DNA from: GCA-2746365 sp963711255
GTDB lineage: Bacteria > Pseudomonadota > Gammaproteobacteria > SZUA-229
Direction of reading: 5' to 3'
Length of the DNA stretch: 64,000 nt
Assembly: GCA_963711255.1 (NCBI GenBank)
Contig: CAVQDO010000034.1
Span: forward strand, 1-64,000
Shown here: positions 7,041 through 17,158 of the stretch, piece after piece
How positions within the stretch are numbered: position 1 is the first letter of the stretch
Layout: each line of letters begins with the position of its first letter
Notes under the pieces: model-generated
Database searches by the model: none
What the model was told of the DNA's origin: nothing
Seen by the model: only the letters and a program-made list of their open reading frames with translations
Program-made: the position numbers and the translations under genes

Positions 7041-10000
7041 TTAAGCGGCTTCCTGCAAATACAGCATATTAATTACATCATATATCTGTTTCGCGCGCTC
7101 GTCGATTTTGTCATTTGATTTAAGTATTCGAAAGGTTTGTTTGCCGTCGAAATGATAAAGGTTCGATTGTGTTTGTATCAGTTCGATTAGTTTCATCGGA
7201 TTTATATTAGGTTTTTCATTAAATTTGATTTTGATGCTGCTGTCGGTTGCCTCGATATTGGTTATACCAATATTTTGCGCCACCAGTTTTATTTCAGTGA
7301 CCGAGAACAGGTTTTTAAGATAATCCGGCAGTAGTCCAAAACGGTCGATAAGCTCGACACGAATATCATCCAGTGATTCCTGGTCGCTGGCACTGGCAAT
7401 GCGTTTGTATAACATCAGGCGCTGGTGAATATCGTAGACATAGTCGTCAGGAATTAATGCCGGCAGACCCAGGTCAATTTCAATACCATAATGTAACGGC
7501 TCGTCCGGGTCGGGAACTTTGCCCTGTTTTAATGCGTTTACTGCGCGTTCCAGTAATTCACTGTACAGGGTGAAGCCAACTTCTGAAATCTGTCCGCTCT
7601 GGTTTTCGCCGAGCAGTTCGCCTGCACCGCGAATTTCCAGGTCGTGGGTTGCCAGGGTAAAGCCAACGCCCAGGTCTTCCAGGGATTCAATTGCAGCCAG
7701 TCGTTTCCTGGCATCATCAGTTAAGGTCGATTCCGGTGGCGTCAGCAGGTAAGCGTAGGCGCGGTGATGCGAGCGGCCAACGCGGCCACGAATCTGGTGT
7801 AACTGCGCCAGCCCCAGACGATCGGCTTTATTAATGATAATGGTATTGGCGGTAGGTACGTCAATGCCGCTTTCAATAATGGTGGTTGCCACTAATATAT
7901 TGAAACGCTGGTGGTAGAAATCCAGCATCACCTGTTCCAGTTGTTTCTCCGGCATCTGGCCATGGGCGAATTCCACGCGGGCATCGGGTACCAGTGCTTG
8001 AATGTCGTGGGTGATTTTTTCGATGGTTTTAACTTCATTATGCAATACATAAATCTGTCCGCCGCGTTTCAATTCACGCTGACAGGCTTCGGTTATGAGT
8101 GCATCGTTCCACTGGGTGACAAAGGTATTGATTGAATGTCGCTGCATTGGCGGTGTAGAAATAATCGACAGGTCGCGAATGCCGGCAAGCGACATGTTCA
8201 GGGTTCTTGGAATAGGCGTCGCAGTTAGCGTTAATATATCAATTTCAGCGCGCAGTGATTTAACGTGCTCTTTATGTCTTACGCCAAAGCGATGTTCTTC
8301 ATCGACGATAATTAATCCTAAATCAGCAAACTTTACTGTTTTCTGTAAAAGCTTGTGTGTGCCGATAACAATATCAACTTTACCGTTGGCCAGGTCATCG
8401 AGTACTTCTTTTTGTTTTTTAGGCGAATTAAAGCGCGACAGGCTGGCGACCTTGATTGGCCAGTCGGCAAAGCGGTCGGTAAAGTTCTGGTAATGCTGTT
8501 GTGCCAGCAGCGTCGTAGGAACCAGTACCGCCACCTGTTTGCCGGTGTTGGCGACGACGAAGGCGGCACGCATCGCGACTTCCGTTTTACCAAAGCCAAC
8601 ATCACCGCAAACCACTCGATCCATCGGCTGTGATTTTGCCAGGTCTTCCAGCACGGCATTAATGGTACTTTCCTGGTCCGGTGTTTCTTCGAATGGGAAG
8701 CTGTTGCAGAAACTGGCGTATTCGTGTTCGTCAACCGGGTACGAGCGGCCCTGTACGGCAGCACGGCGGGCATGAATATCAAGCAGTTCGGCGGCAACAT
8801 CACGTGCCTGTTTTGCTGCTTTCTGCCTGTGCCTTTGACCATTGATCAGAGCCCAGGCGATGTACCGGTGCGTGTTCTGCCGAAGCACCGGTGTATCGGC
8901 TGATTAAATGCAGTGACGCGACCGGAACGTATAATTTGTCGTTGCCGGCGTATTCCAGTAACAGGAACTCGGCGTCGTAACCTTCACCGCTTAATTTTTC
9001 CAGGCCAAGATAGCGGCCAACGCCGTGGTCGATATGAACCACCGGCGCGCCGATGGTCAGGTCAGTCAGGTTTTGTACTATGGCATCGCTGTCGGCACCG
9101 CGTTTTTTTCTGCGCCGTTTCTGTATCGCGCGCTGGCCGTAAATCTGAGACTCGGTAATAACAGCAATATCAGTCGCATTGGTTTCAGACTGGAGTAATA
9201 CCAGTCCCTGAGATATTTCAGAAACGGTAATGCAGATACGGTCCGGGCAGGAAACAAACTCATGCCAGCTGGCGCAGACTCTTGGATGAATCTTGTGGTC
9301 TCGCAGCAGTTCGATTAATACTTCGCGGCGGCCACTGGTTTCTGCGACAAATAAAATGCGGCCGGCATAACTATGAATATAATTATTTAATGCCTGCGCC
9401 GGCTCTTCCAGGCGGGTTTGCAGGATTAGATCGGGTGGCGTTTTTACTTTTGCATTGTACTGTTCATCGATGTTTTTATTTGTCGACGTATAGATAACAC
9501 TGTTCTGTTTCAGAGCAGTGCTTATTTCATGCGCTGTCTGGTAAAGGTATTCCGGCGAAAGAATAGGGCGCTCGATATCATGCCGGCGCTGTTGGTAACG
9601 TTCGTTAACGTCTGCTTCAAAAGCTTCAAGCTGCTGCTGCAGTTCATTCGGTGCAATGTAAAGCGATGACTTCGGTAAATAGTCGAACAGTGTATTGAGT
9701 TCGTGGTCTGCAAAAAAGACTGGCAGGTAATACTCAATACCCGAAGGCATGATGCCATCACTGACACTTTTATAGATGATGCTGTTTAATGGATCGCCGG
9801 AGAGTAATTCCCGGTAGCGGCTGCGAAAGTTCTGTATGCCTTTTTCATCGGTGGGGAATTCTCTTGCCGGTAACAGTTCGACCATATCGACCTTGTTATC
9901 GGAGCGCTGGCTTTGCGGATCAAAGCAGCGAATGCTTTCTATCTCGTCATCAAATAAATCGATACGGTAAGGGTTGGATGAGCTGGCCGGGAACAAATCG

Positions 10001-10506
10001 ATGATGGAACCGCGAATGGCAAACTCACCATGCTCAATCACTTCGCTGACATTGATATAACCGCTGGCTTCCAGGTTGCGGCGAAAATCGTTTATCTCCA
10101 GTTTCTGCTTAACTTTAAGGCTTAAAACATTGCCCTGTATATAAGATTTTGGCGCCAGTCGCTGCGCTAATGTGTTTAAAGGAATAATTAAGATGTCGCC
10201 ACCGCGAACATTATTCAGTGCGTGCAGGGTGGTTAGGCGCTCTGCAATAATATCCTGATGCGGCGAAAAGATATCGTAGGGTAATGTCTCCCAGTCGGGC
10301 AGATGAAAAATAGTCTGCTTTTCATCTTTATAAAATTCAATTTCCCGGGTTAAAACATCGGCGTGGACAACGTCTTCGACAATAACCACCACCGGGCCAT
10401 TTTTATGTGTTGCCGTTGCCTCAACTATTGATAAGGCAAGTGAACTTCCATAAAGTCGGTTCCAGTAGGTCTGGCTCTGTTTTTCGGGGATTTGTAGTTG
10501 TAGCAA
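7041..10506 (-). pseudogene. mfd: transcription-repair coupling factor Mfd, single-base frameshift
   Basis: Mfd displaces RNA polymerase stalled at DNA lesions and recruits UvrA. The N-terminal frame (10506-8800) carries the UvrB-like module (DWETLPYDIFSPHQDI), the linker and the RNAP-interaction domain (DPIVHIDHGVGRYLG-like VVHIDHGVGRYLGLEKL). It then runs out of frame after HRLGSDQWSKAQ. The second frame (8888 to 7041) continues with QKAAKQARDVAAELLD and has Walker A (GDVGFGKTEVA), DEEH (VDEEHRFGVRHK), the RecG-like helicase motifs and the C-terminal TRCF domain. Removing one base near 8828 restores the family sequence WSKARQKAAKQARDV and a continuous product of about 1154 residues, matching E. 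coli Mfd (1148). The start appears to be TTG at 10506. Everything else is intact, so this is either a recent mutation or a sequencing insertion. Confidence 0.93.
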
Positions 10507-10719
10507 TGGACTGTTGATCGGTTAATTCAGGAGCCTGCGTAGTTTAACAGACTAATACCGGCAGCTATTAGTGAAAAAGCTGAAACGAGGCAAGATATCT
10601 CGCATTCGTTGAATTATGATTAGAGGCTCAGGCGCAATCGATACGGCTTAAAAAATGGCTGTGACAACACAGAGCGATTTGATTAGTGTTAAAACCGGCT
10701 TCATGAATAAGGAAAAAGA

Positions 10720-11664
10720 ATGACTAAACGACCACTACAAATAGGGCTGGCATTACTATTGACGCTGGCAATAGCCGTGGCGGTTTATTATCGCGAAAGT
10801 TTTGATATTGAGCGGATAGAGCAGTGGTTAATGCAGGCAGAAGGGTGGGCACCACTGGTTTTTATATTGATATACAGTGTCGCGGCAGTACTGTTTTTAC
10901 CGGGTTCTGTTTTTACCCTGGCAGGCGGTGTGATATTCGGGCCGTTTTACGGTGTTATCTACAATCTTATTGGTGCCACGACAGGAGCGGCACTATCATT
11001 TCTGGTGGCTCGTTACCTGGCGTCTGATTTCGTTATGGCGAAAGCGGGCGGTAAATTAAAGCAGCTGATTAATGGTGTTGAGGCGGAAGGCTGGCGTTTT
11101 GTTGCTTTTACGCGGCTGGTGCCGTTATTCCCGTTCAATTTACTGAATTACGCATTTGGCCTGACGCGGATACGATTTACTGAATATGTGATCGCAACCT
11201 TCATCTTTATCATTCCTGGCGCTATTGCTTATACCTACCTGGGTCACGCGGGCCGTGAAGCGCTCAGTGGTGGCGATGACCTGATTAAAACGATTTTAAT
11301 CGCGCTGGCATTACTGGCGGCAGCAATGTTTTTACCGCGTTTTGTGAAAACACTGAGACGAGGGCCGGGTATCGATATCGCCGAGCTAAAACGAAGAATC
11401 GAGCAGCAGCAGACAATGCTGCTGGATGTTCGCTCGAAAAAAGAGTTTGCTGCGGATGGTCATATTGAAACCGCATTAAATATTCCCGTTGGACAGCTGG
11501 AGGCAGAGTTAATAAAACTGGAGGATTATATCGAGCAGCCAATTTCGATTGTGTGCCGAACCGATAAACGATCGGCAGCAGCAGCGGACATATTATTGAA
11601 ACACGGTTTTAAGGATGTGCAGGTGGTTCGGGGCGGGATGATGGCGTGGCTTAAACAGGGCTAA
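10720..11664 (+). CDS. VTT-domain (TVP38/DedA-like) membrane protein fused to rhodanese
   Basis: A 314-residue two-domain protein. Residues 5-25 and about 43-205 form the VTT/SNARE-associated membrane domain, with FLPGSVFTLAGGVIFGPFYG and the conserved FTRLVPLFPFNLLNYAFG. Residues 212-312 form a rhodanese domain (LLDVRSKKEFAADGHIETAL) with the catalytic-loop Cys279 in CRTDKRSA, followed by VVRGGMMAWLKQG. VTT proteins are implicated in lipid scrambling or membrane homeostasis; the rhodanese would face the cytoplasm and could transfer sulfur or reduce selenium/thiols. AAGGAAAAAG precedes the ATG. It stands alone, divergent from mfd. Confidence 0.9.
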   Translation: MTKRPLQIGLALLLTLAIAVAVYYRESFDIERIEQWLMQAEGWAPLVFILIYSVAAVLFLPGSVFTLAGGVIFGPFYGVIYNLIGATTGAALSFLVARYLASDFVMAKAGGKLKQLINGVEAEGWRFVAFTRLVPLFPFNLLNYAFGLTRIRFTEYVIATFIFIIPGAIAYTYLGHAGREALSGGDDLIKTILIALALLAAAMFLPRFVKTLRRGPGIDIAELKRRIEQQQTMLLDVRSKKEFAADGHIETALNIPVGQLEAELIKLEDYIEQPISIVCRTDKRSAAAADILLKHGFKDVQVVRGGMMAWLKQG

Positions 11665-11864
11665 ATTAGGATGCTTTAATGTACTTAAGAGCATTATATT
11701 ATTCCGCATAATGTATATTATGTTAAATAGCATGTATGGCCAGGTATGAATTTATCCAATATCTTCATTGGTGGCACCGCATTACCTATATTAGATATAA
11801 CATAAGGTTTGCTATATAACCTACTGTTTTAAATATCTATATTGCGCGATAAGTAGATCGCTGG

Positions 11865-12218
11865 CTAGCTATCCTCGTACTGATCATGTCGATGTAGCCA
11901 GTGCATGATGCCATCACCCTCATCGCGTCCTTTTGGCGTTAAGTCAATATAATTATAGGCACCATTCAAAATATCCAGCCCGCGTGAATAGCTTGAGTAA
12001 GTATGAAATATGTCACCTTTATCACCAAATAGATCATTTAGATTCTGTTTGCCCTGAGTGCTATCAAAGATGTAATCCTTTTCAATTTTTACCCATGGTA
12101 ACGCGCGACGCTGTTCACTTAATAAATCTCGTGCGCGAGTAAATTCTTTTTCTTTAATAAGTAGTTCCTTGCGTGCCTGCAGCCATTCTTTCTGTGATAC
12201 AACTTTATGTGTTGTCAT
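11865..12218 (-). CDS. DUF899 (thioredoxin-like) protein lacking its middle
   Basis: A 117-residue product matching the two ends of the DUF899 family but not its centre. Residues 1-65 are the N-terminal part (VVSQKEWLQARKELLIKEKE, RRALPWVKIEKDYIF, NLNDLFGD). Residues 69-117 are the C-terminal part (IFHTYSSYSRGLDILNGAYN, YIDLTPKGRDEGDG, MHWLHRHDQYED). Full-length members have roughly 230-250 residues, and the missing stretch of about 110-120 holds most of the thioredoxin-like fold. The frame is preserved across the join near 12010-12026, so a shortened protein could still be made, but normal activity is unlikely. It lies alone, convergent to the VTT-rhodanese gene. Confidence 0.8.
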   Translation of the reverse strand: MTTHKVVSQKEWLQARKELLIKEKEFTRARDLLSEQRRALPWVKIEKDYIFDSTQGKQNLNDLFGDKGDIFHTYSSYSRGLDILNGAYNYIDLTPKGRDEGDGIMHWLHRHDQYEDS

Positions 12219-12755
12219 GATTACTCCATAAATGGTCAGTCTATGCTGCAGTTAAAAGTAAACCCACCGAGAATAAATGACTGTTATATGGCATTCCGGC
12301 TGCTATTCGTCGTTATGTTCCGGCTCGTCAATTAGTTGCCAAACGTTACTATAACAGTCTCTTAACCAGTAACTATATAGCGGTCTTCTTTATAACCTGT
12401 TTTTACCGGTTATATTTATAATATTTAACTGAAATAGTAGTATTTTTATAATATATAAGTAAATAACTGTTTAGTTATATACGAATAAAGCATGACAGTA
12501 TTGTCAGCCTGGAAACCCTTCTTATATAAGCGTCTGATTATATTTAAAAAATTTATACTGGTGTAAATTAATTTACTGTGTGAAATCACACAATAAATGA
12601 CAGACTGCTCTTGTGTAAACTCCTTATAAAAAGTAGGATACGCGCCGACTCTATAACTAAAACCGTTTCGAAACCGTGAAATTTTGGTGACAAAAACAGG
12701 CTGAAGAGTTGCAAAAAGATTTTAAAAACTACAATAAAAATTGTCAGGAGAAAAC
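12219..12755. other. intergenic region upstream of the cytochrome oxidase operon
   Basis: 537 bases with no credible gene. About 12400-12580 is strongly AT-rich. It contains a 16-base palindrome at 12577-12592 (listed separately) and a shorter palindrome gtttcgaaac at 12665-12674. It must hold the divergent promoters of the DUF899 gene and of coxB. The coxB ribosome-binding site AGGAG is at 12746-12750. Confidence 0.6.
12577..12592. promoter_or_regulatory. 16-base palindrome upstream of coxB
   Basis: TGTGTGA-AA-TCACACA is a perfect 7-2-7 dyad about 165 bases before the coxB start. It resembles a dimeric-regulator operator. The spacing does not fit the CRP/FNR consensus (half-sites too close), so no regulator can be named. 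Confidence 0.4.
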
Positions 12756-13880
12756 ATGAGTGCAGCAATCCGAGTTGCCAGTTTTATAGGACTGATGCTA
12801 GTCAGCATGCAGACCTGGGCTGAGTATCAATTGGATCTTCGTCCAGGTGTCACTTCATTTAGTCAAGGTGCCTATGGCATACATACTTTGGTTATGTGGA
12901 TATGTGTTGTTATCGGTATTATCGTATTTGGTGCGATGCTATATTCAATCATCATGCATCGTAAATCACGCGGTGCTGAAGCCGCCAAGTTCGACGATAA
13001 TCTAACCGTAGAAATTATATGGACGGTTGTTCCATTCATTATTCTGGGCTTTATGGCCGTACCGGCAACCAAGGTACTGCTGGCGATGGAAGATGTATCT
13101 AACTCGGATATGTCGATCAAAATCACCGGTTACCAGTGGAAATGGCATTACGATTATAACGTCGGTGAAAATGCACAGGACATAAGCTTTTTCAGCAACC
13201 TGTCAACGCCTATTGAAGAAATTCAGAACAAGGCAACAAAAAATGAAAACTATCTTTTAGAAGTTGATAACCATGTTGTCATTCCTGTCGATAAGAAAGT
13301 ACGTTTACTATTCACTTCTAGCGATGTAATCCACGCCTGGTGGATTCCTGCGTTTGGCGTGAAGAAAGATGCGATTCCCGGTTACATTAATGAAAGCTGG
13401 GTTAAAACTGATAAGATCGGTACCTATCGCGGCCAATGTGCCGAGTTATGTGGAACCAACCATGGCTTTATGCCTATCGTAGTTGATGTTGTTTCACAGG
13501 CTGATTACGACAAGTGGGTTGGTGGTCAGCAGGAACAGGCTGCAGCAGCAGAAGCAAGCTCAAATAAAGTATGGACAATGGAAGAGTCTATGGAGCATGG
13601 TAAAAAGGTTTATGCAACAAGTTGTGGAGCCTGTCATCAGGCTGGCGGTGAAGGTATTCCTAATGTGTTCCCGGGTCTGAAAGGCAGTGCGATTGCAGTC
13701 GGTGATGTCGCTAAACACATTGATGTTATTGTAAATGGTGTTTCGGGTACTGCTATGCAGGCATTCGGCCCACAGTTAAATGATGCAGATATTGCAGCGG
13801 TAGTTACCTATGAGCGTAACGCCTGGGGTAACAGCACTGGTGATCTGGTGCAGCCAACTGATATTAAGGCTGCCCGATAA
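12756..13880 (+). CDS. coxB: cytochrome c oxidase subunit II with fused cytochrome c domain
   Basis: A 374-residue subunit II of the aa3-type haem-copper oxidase. It has a signal/TM start (FIGLMLVSMQTWA), two TM segments (about residues 40-65 and 80-105) and the periplasmic cupredoxin domain with the CuA site: H in DVIHAWWIPAFGVKKD, then CAELCGTNHGFM. A C-terminal haem c domain follows, with CGACH and a distal Met in GTAMQAFGP. The ATG at 12756 has AGGAG six bases upstream; the in-frame TTG at 12741 lies before that site and is not used. It receives electrons from cytochrome c and passes them to subunit I. First gene of the cox operon. Confidence 0.97.
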   Translation: MSAAIRVASFIGLMLVSMQTWAEYQLDLRPGVTSFSQGAYGIHTLVMWICVVIGIIVFGAMLYSIIMHRKSRGAEAAKFDDNLTVEIIWTVVPFIILGFMAVPATKVLLAMEDVSNSDMSIKITGYQWKWHYDYNVGENAQDISFFSNLSTPIEEIQNKATKNENYLLEVDNHVVIPVDKKVRLLFTSSDVIHAWWIPAFGVKKDAIPGYINESWVKTDKIGTYRGQCAELCGTNHGFMPIVVDVVSQADYDKWVGGQQEQAAAAEASSNKVWTMEESMEHGKKVYATSCGACHQAGGEGIPNVFPGLKGSAIAVGDVAKHIDVIVNGVSGTAMQAFGPQLNDADIAAVVTYERNAWGNSTGDLVQPTDIKAAR

Positions 13881-13961
13881 GCAGCTCGTCATTGACTACA
13901 GAACATAACATTAATAACTAAATTCAACGTATTTGAATAATAAAAGATAAACGAGGCAACT

Positions 13962-15563
13962 ATGAGCGCTGTTATCGAAGAACATCATGATGATCATCAT
14001 GACCACAAACCAACCGGTATAGGCCGCTGGTTATTTAGTACCAATCATAAAGACATCGGAACCATGTATCTCTGGTTCAGTTTCATCATGTTATTTATTG
14101 GTGGAACGCTGGCACTGGTTATCCGTGCTGAATTATTTGAACCGGGTCTGCAATTTATAGAGCCTGAACTTTTCAACCAGATGACTACCCTGCACGGCCT
14201 TATTATGGTGTTCGGGGTAATTATGCCGGCCTTCGTTGGCCTGGCTAACTGGATGGTGCCGTTAATGATCGGTGCGCCGGATATGGCGCTGCCACGCATG
14301 AACAACTGGAGTTTCTGGTTGCTGCCGGGTGCTTTTGGTCTGCTGATAGCAAGCCTGATTATGAGCCTGATGGGTATGGGTTCTGCTCCTAACTTCGGCT
14401 GGACATTCTACGCACCGCTGTCTACCACTTACGGTCCAGCGAGTACTGACTTCTTCATCTTCTCAGTACACATGATGGGTATCTCATCAATTATGGGTGC
14501 GATTAACATTATCGCAACTATCATCAACATGCGTGCACCTGGCATGACTTATATGAAGATGCCTATCTTCGTATGGACATGGTTCATTACTGCATACCTG
14601 CTGATTGCGGTAATGCCTGTACTGGCTGGCGCTGTAACAATGATGCTGACTGACCGTAACTTCGGTACCAGTTTCTTTGATGCTGCCGGTGGCGGTGACC
14701 CTGTACTGTTCCAGCACGTATTCTGGTTCTTTGGTCATCCTGAAGTATATATTATGATTCTGCCCTCTTTCGGTATTGTCTCTCAGATCGTTCCTACATT
14801 CTCTCGTAAGAAAATCTTTGGTTACTCTTCAATGGTATATGCAACCTCTTCAATTGCGTTCCTGTCATTCATCGTATGGGCGCATCACATGTTCACAACA
14901 GGTATGCCAGTAGCAACTGAACTGTTCTTCATGTATGCAACTATGTTGATTGCGGTACCAACCGGTGTGAAAGTATTTAACTGGGTCAGCACCATGTGGA
15001 GAGGTTCGTTGAGCTTTGAGACACCGATGCTGTTTGCGATTGCATTTATCTTCCTGTTCACCATTGGTGGTTTCTCAGGTCTGATGCTTTCTATTACGCC
15101 AGCTGACTTCCAGTACCACGATACTTACTTTGTGGTTGCTCACTTCCACTATGTACTGGTAACAGGCGCTTTATACGGTATCTTTGCTGCGGTTTATTTC
15201 TGGCTGCCAAAATGGACCGGCAACATGTATGACGAAGGTCTGGGTAAACTGCATTTCTGGGTTTCAACCATCTCGGTAAATGTTCTGTTCTTCCCGATGC
15301 ACTTTGTAGGACTTGCAGGTATGCCACGCCGTATTCCTGACTACCACATGCAGTTTGCCGAGTTTAACCAGATCGCCTCTATCGGTGCGTTCATCTTTGG
15401 TTTCTCACAGCTTATCCTGCTGTACAACGTGATTAAAACCATTCGTGGTAAGAACACAGCAAAAGCAACTGACCAGGTATGGGAAGGCGCTGAAGGTCTT
15501 GAGTGGACATTACCATCACCTGCTCCATTCCATAGCTTTACAACACCACCGACTGTTAAGTAA
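13962..15563 (+). CDS. coxA: cytochrome c oxidase subunit I
   Basis: A 533-residue, twelve-TM catalytic subunit. Visible ligands are the low-spin haem a His in TTLHGLIMVFG, the CuB/tyrosine cross-link motif WFFGHPEVYIMILP, the CuB pair in WAHHMFTTGMP and the haem ligands in DTYFVVAHFHYVLVTGA. It reduces O2 to water and pumps protons in the inner membrane. A His/Asp-rich N-terminus (EEHHDDHHDHKPTG) precedes the first helix. ACGAGG precedes the ATG. It follows coxB by 81 bases and precedes ctaG by 20. Confidence 0.98.
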   Translation: MSAVIEEHHDDHHDHKPTGIGRWLFSTNHKDIGTMYLWFSFIMLFIGGTLALVIRAELFEPGLQFIEPELFNQMTTLHGLIMVFGVIMPAFVGLANWMVPLMIGAPDMALPRMNNWSFWLLPGAFGLLIASLIMSLMGMGSAPNFGWTFYAPLSTTYGPASTDFFIFSVHMMGISSIMGAINIIATIINMRAPGMTYMKMPIFVWTWFITAYLLIAVMPVLAGAVTMMLTDRNFGTSFFDAAGGGDPVLFQHVFWFFGHPEVYIMILPSFGIVSQIVPTFSRKKIFGYSSMVYATSSIAFLSFIVWAHHMFTTGMPVATELFFMYATMLIAVPTGVKVFNWVSTMWRGSLSFETPMLFAIAFIFLFTIGGFSGLMLSITPADFQYHDTYFVVAHFHYVLVTGALYGIFAAVYFWLPKWTGNMYDEGLGKLHFWVSTISVNVLFFPMHFVGLAGMPRRIPDYHMQFAEFNQIASIGAFIFGFSQLILLYNVIKTIRGKNTAKATDQVWEGAEGLEWTLPSPAPFHSFTTPPTVK

Positions 15564-15583
15564 TTAGTGGCCGAGTAAAGACT

Positions 15584-16207
15584 ATGAGTGCAAAACCGAA
15601 TTCGAAAGAGAACACGAGCCAGGGCGACAGCAATAAAAAAATAATACGTAATTTATTGTTTGTCGTTGTTGGTATGTTCGGATTCGGTTTTGCGCTGGTT
15701 CCCCTGTATGACGTGTTTTGCGACATTACGGGACTAAATGGAAAAACGGATGGTCGCTATGTATCGCAGGAAGCAGTACAGGTCGATACCACTAGAACGA
15801 TAAAAGTCGAGTTTCTGGCAAATTTAAACGAAGAGATGCCCTGGGAATTTAAGCCGCTAACAAGGACGGTTAAGGTGCACCCGGGTGAATCTGCACGCGT
15901 TGAGTACGTTGCCAGAAATAAAACAGATAGAGACATCGTCGGTCAGGCTATTCCCAGTGTAAGCCCGGGACAGGCTGCAGGCCATTTTCAGAAGACAGAA
16001 TGTTTCTGTTTTACTGAACAGGTATTAAAAGCCGGCGAAGAAAAGATAATGCCAGTGATCTTTATGATTGATCCATCAATTGATGAAGATGTACATGAAG
16101 TTACACTGGCTTATACATTTTTTATAAAACCAGGATCAGAGGACGCGAATGCGGCGAATGATAAAAAACATTCAACTGCTCTAAGCACACCTTTGGCACA
16201 ATACTAA
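15584..16207 (+). CDS. ctaG: cytochrome c oxidase assembly protein CtaG/Cox11
   Basis: A 207-residue protein that delivers copper to the CuB centre of subunit I. One N-terminal TM (LLFVVVGMFGFGFALVPLYD) is followed directly by the family sequence VFCDITGLNGKT. The periplasmic beta domain carries the copper-binding CFCF motif (KTECFCFTEQ) and the PVIFMIDPSI strand. It sits between coxA and coxC with short gaps, the standard order for this operon. Confidence 0.96.
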   Translation: MSAKPNSKENTSQGDSNKKIIRNLLFVVVGMFGFGFALVPLYDVFCDITGLNGKTDGRYVSQEAVQVDTTRTIKVEFLANLNEEMPWEFKPLTRTVKVHPGESARVEYVARNKTDRDIVGQAIPSVSPGQAAGHFQKTECFCFTEQVLKAGEEKIMPVIFMIDPSIDEDVHEVTLAYTFFIKPGSEDANAANDKKHSTALSTPLAQY

Positions 16208-16226
16208 AAAAAACAGGAAATAAACT

Positions 16227-17105
16227 ATGTCATCAAGTACAAACCATGATGTATATTTCATACCAGAACCAAGTAAATGGCCTGTTGTAGGTACTATTGC
16301 CTTAACAACGTCTGTTATCGGTGCGGTTACATCTATACATGCAGGGTCAATTAATATGATTCTGCCCGTCGGCTTATTAATGATCGCTTATCTGTTCTTC
16401 GGATGGTTCGGCGCTGTTATTAAAGAGTCAATGGCCGATAGCTACAATCCTCAGGTGGATAAATCGTTCCGTATCGGTATGTTGTGGTTCATTTTCTCAG
16501 AAGTTATGTTCTTTGCTGCCTTCTTTGGTGCCCTGTTCTATGCCCGCGTTATTGCGATGGAATGGCTGGGTGGTGCAAGTAATAATGCGATGACACATGA
16601 GCTGTTATGGCCAGCATTCGATGCTGTGTGGCCAATAATGACTAACCCGGATAATGCGAAATTTGCCGGTCCTAGTGAAGTCATTCCAGCAAGCGGATTA
16701 CCTGCCTGGAATACTGCCATCCTGTTAGCTTCTTCTGTAACCGTGACTATTGCTCATCACGCTTTGCGTGCAAACCACAGAAAACCGTTAATATTATGGC
16801 TGGCCGCTACGGTGTTACTGGGCTGTATCTTCCTTGTGCTGCAGGCTGAAGAGTATATTCATGCCTATACTGAACTTGGTCTGACCATGGAATCTGGTAT
16901 TTACGGCAGCACTTTCTTTATGTTGACGGGCTTCCACGGCTTTCATGTAACCATGGGTACAACCATGTTACTGATCATGCTGATACGTGCGATTAAGGGT
17001 CACTTTACACCTGAAAAACACTTTGCTTTTGAAGCGGTTGCCTGGTACTGGCACTTTGTAGACGTTGTCTGGCTAGGATTGTTTATCTTCGTTTACTGGT
17101 TCTAG
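16227..17105 (+). CDS. coxC: cytochrome c oxidase subunit III
   Basis: A 292-residue, seven-TM subunit III. Recognisable stretches are FIPEPSKWPVVGTI at the start, WFIFSEVMFFAAFFGALFYA, the glutamate-containing LQAEEYIHAYTELG, YGSTFFMLTGFHGFHVTMGT and the end AVAWYWHFVDVVWLGLFIFV. The extra-long loop after helix 3 (TNPDNAKFAGPSEVIPASG) is usual in gammaproteobacterial forms. It stabilises subunit I during turnover. GGAAATAA precedes the ATG. Last structural gene before the convergent DUF2909 gene. Confidence 0.97.
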   Translation: MSSSTNHDVYFIPEPSKWPVVGTIALTTSVIGAVTSIHAGSINMILPVGLLMIAYLFFGWFGAVIKESMADSYNPQVDKSFRIGMLWFIFSEVMFFAAFFGALFYARVIAMEWLGGASNNAMTHELLWPAFDAVWPIMTNPDNAKFAGPSEVIPASGLPAWNTAILLASSVTVTIAHHALRANHRKPLILWLAATVLLGCIFLVLQAEEYIHAYTELGLTMESGIYGSTFFMLTGFHGFHVTMGTTMLLIMLIRAIKGHFTPEKHFAFEAVAWYWHFVDVVWLGLFIFVYWF

Positions 17106-17158
17106 AAGAGCAGTGAAAATATAAAGCAGTTAATTACTAATAATTCACTGTTTTATTA

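Noticed and set aside
12577..12592. CRP or FNR binding site
   Set aside because: The half-sites TGTGA/TCACA are only 2 bases apart instead of 6, and no TTGAT...ATCAA is present.
12741..12755. TTG at 12741 as coxB start
   Set aside because: It lies upstream of and overlaps the AGGAG site that serves the ATG at 12756.
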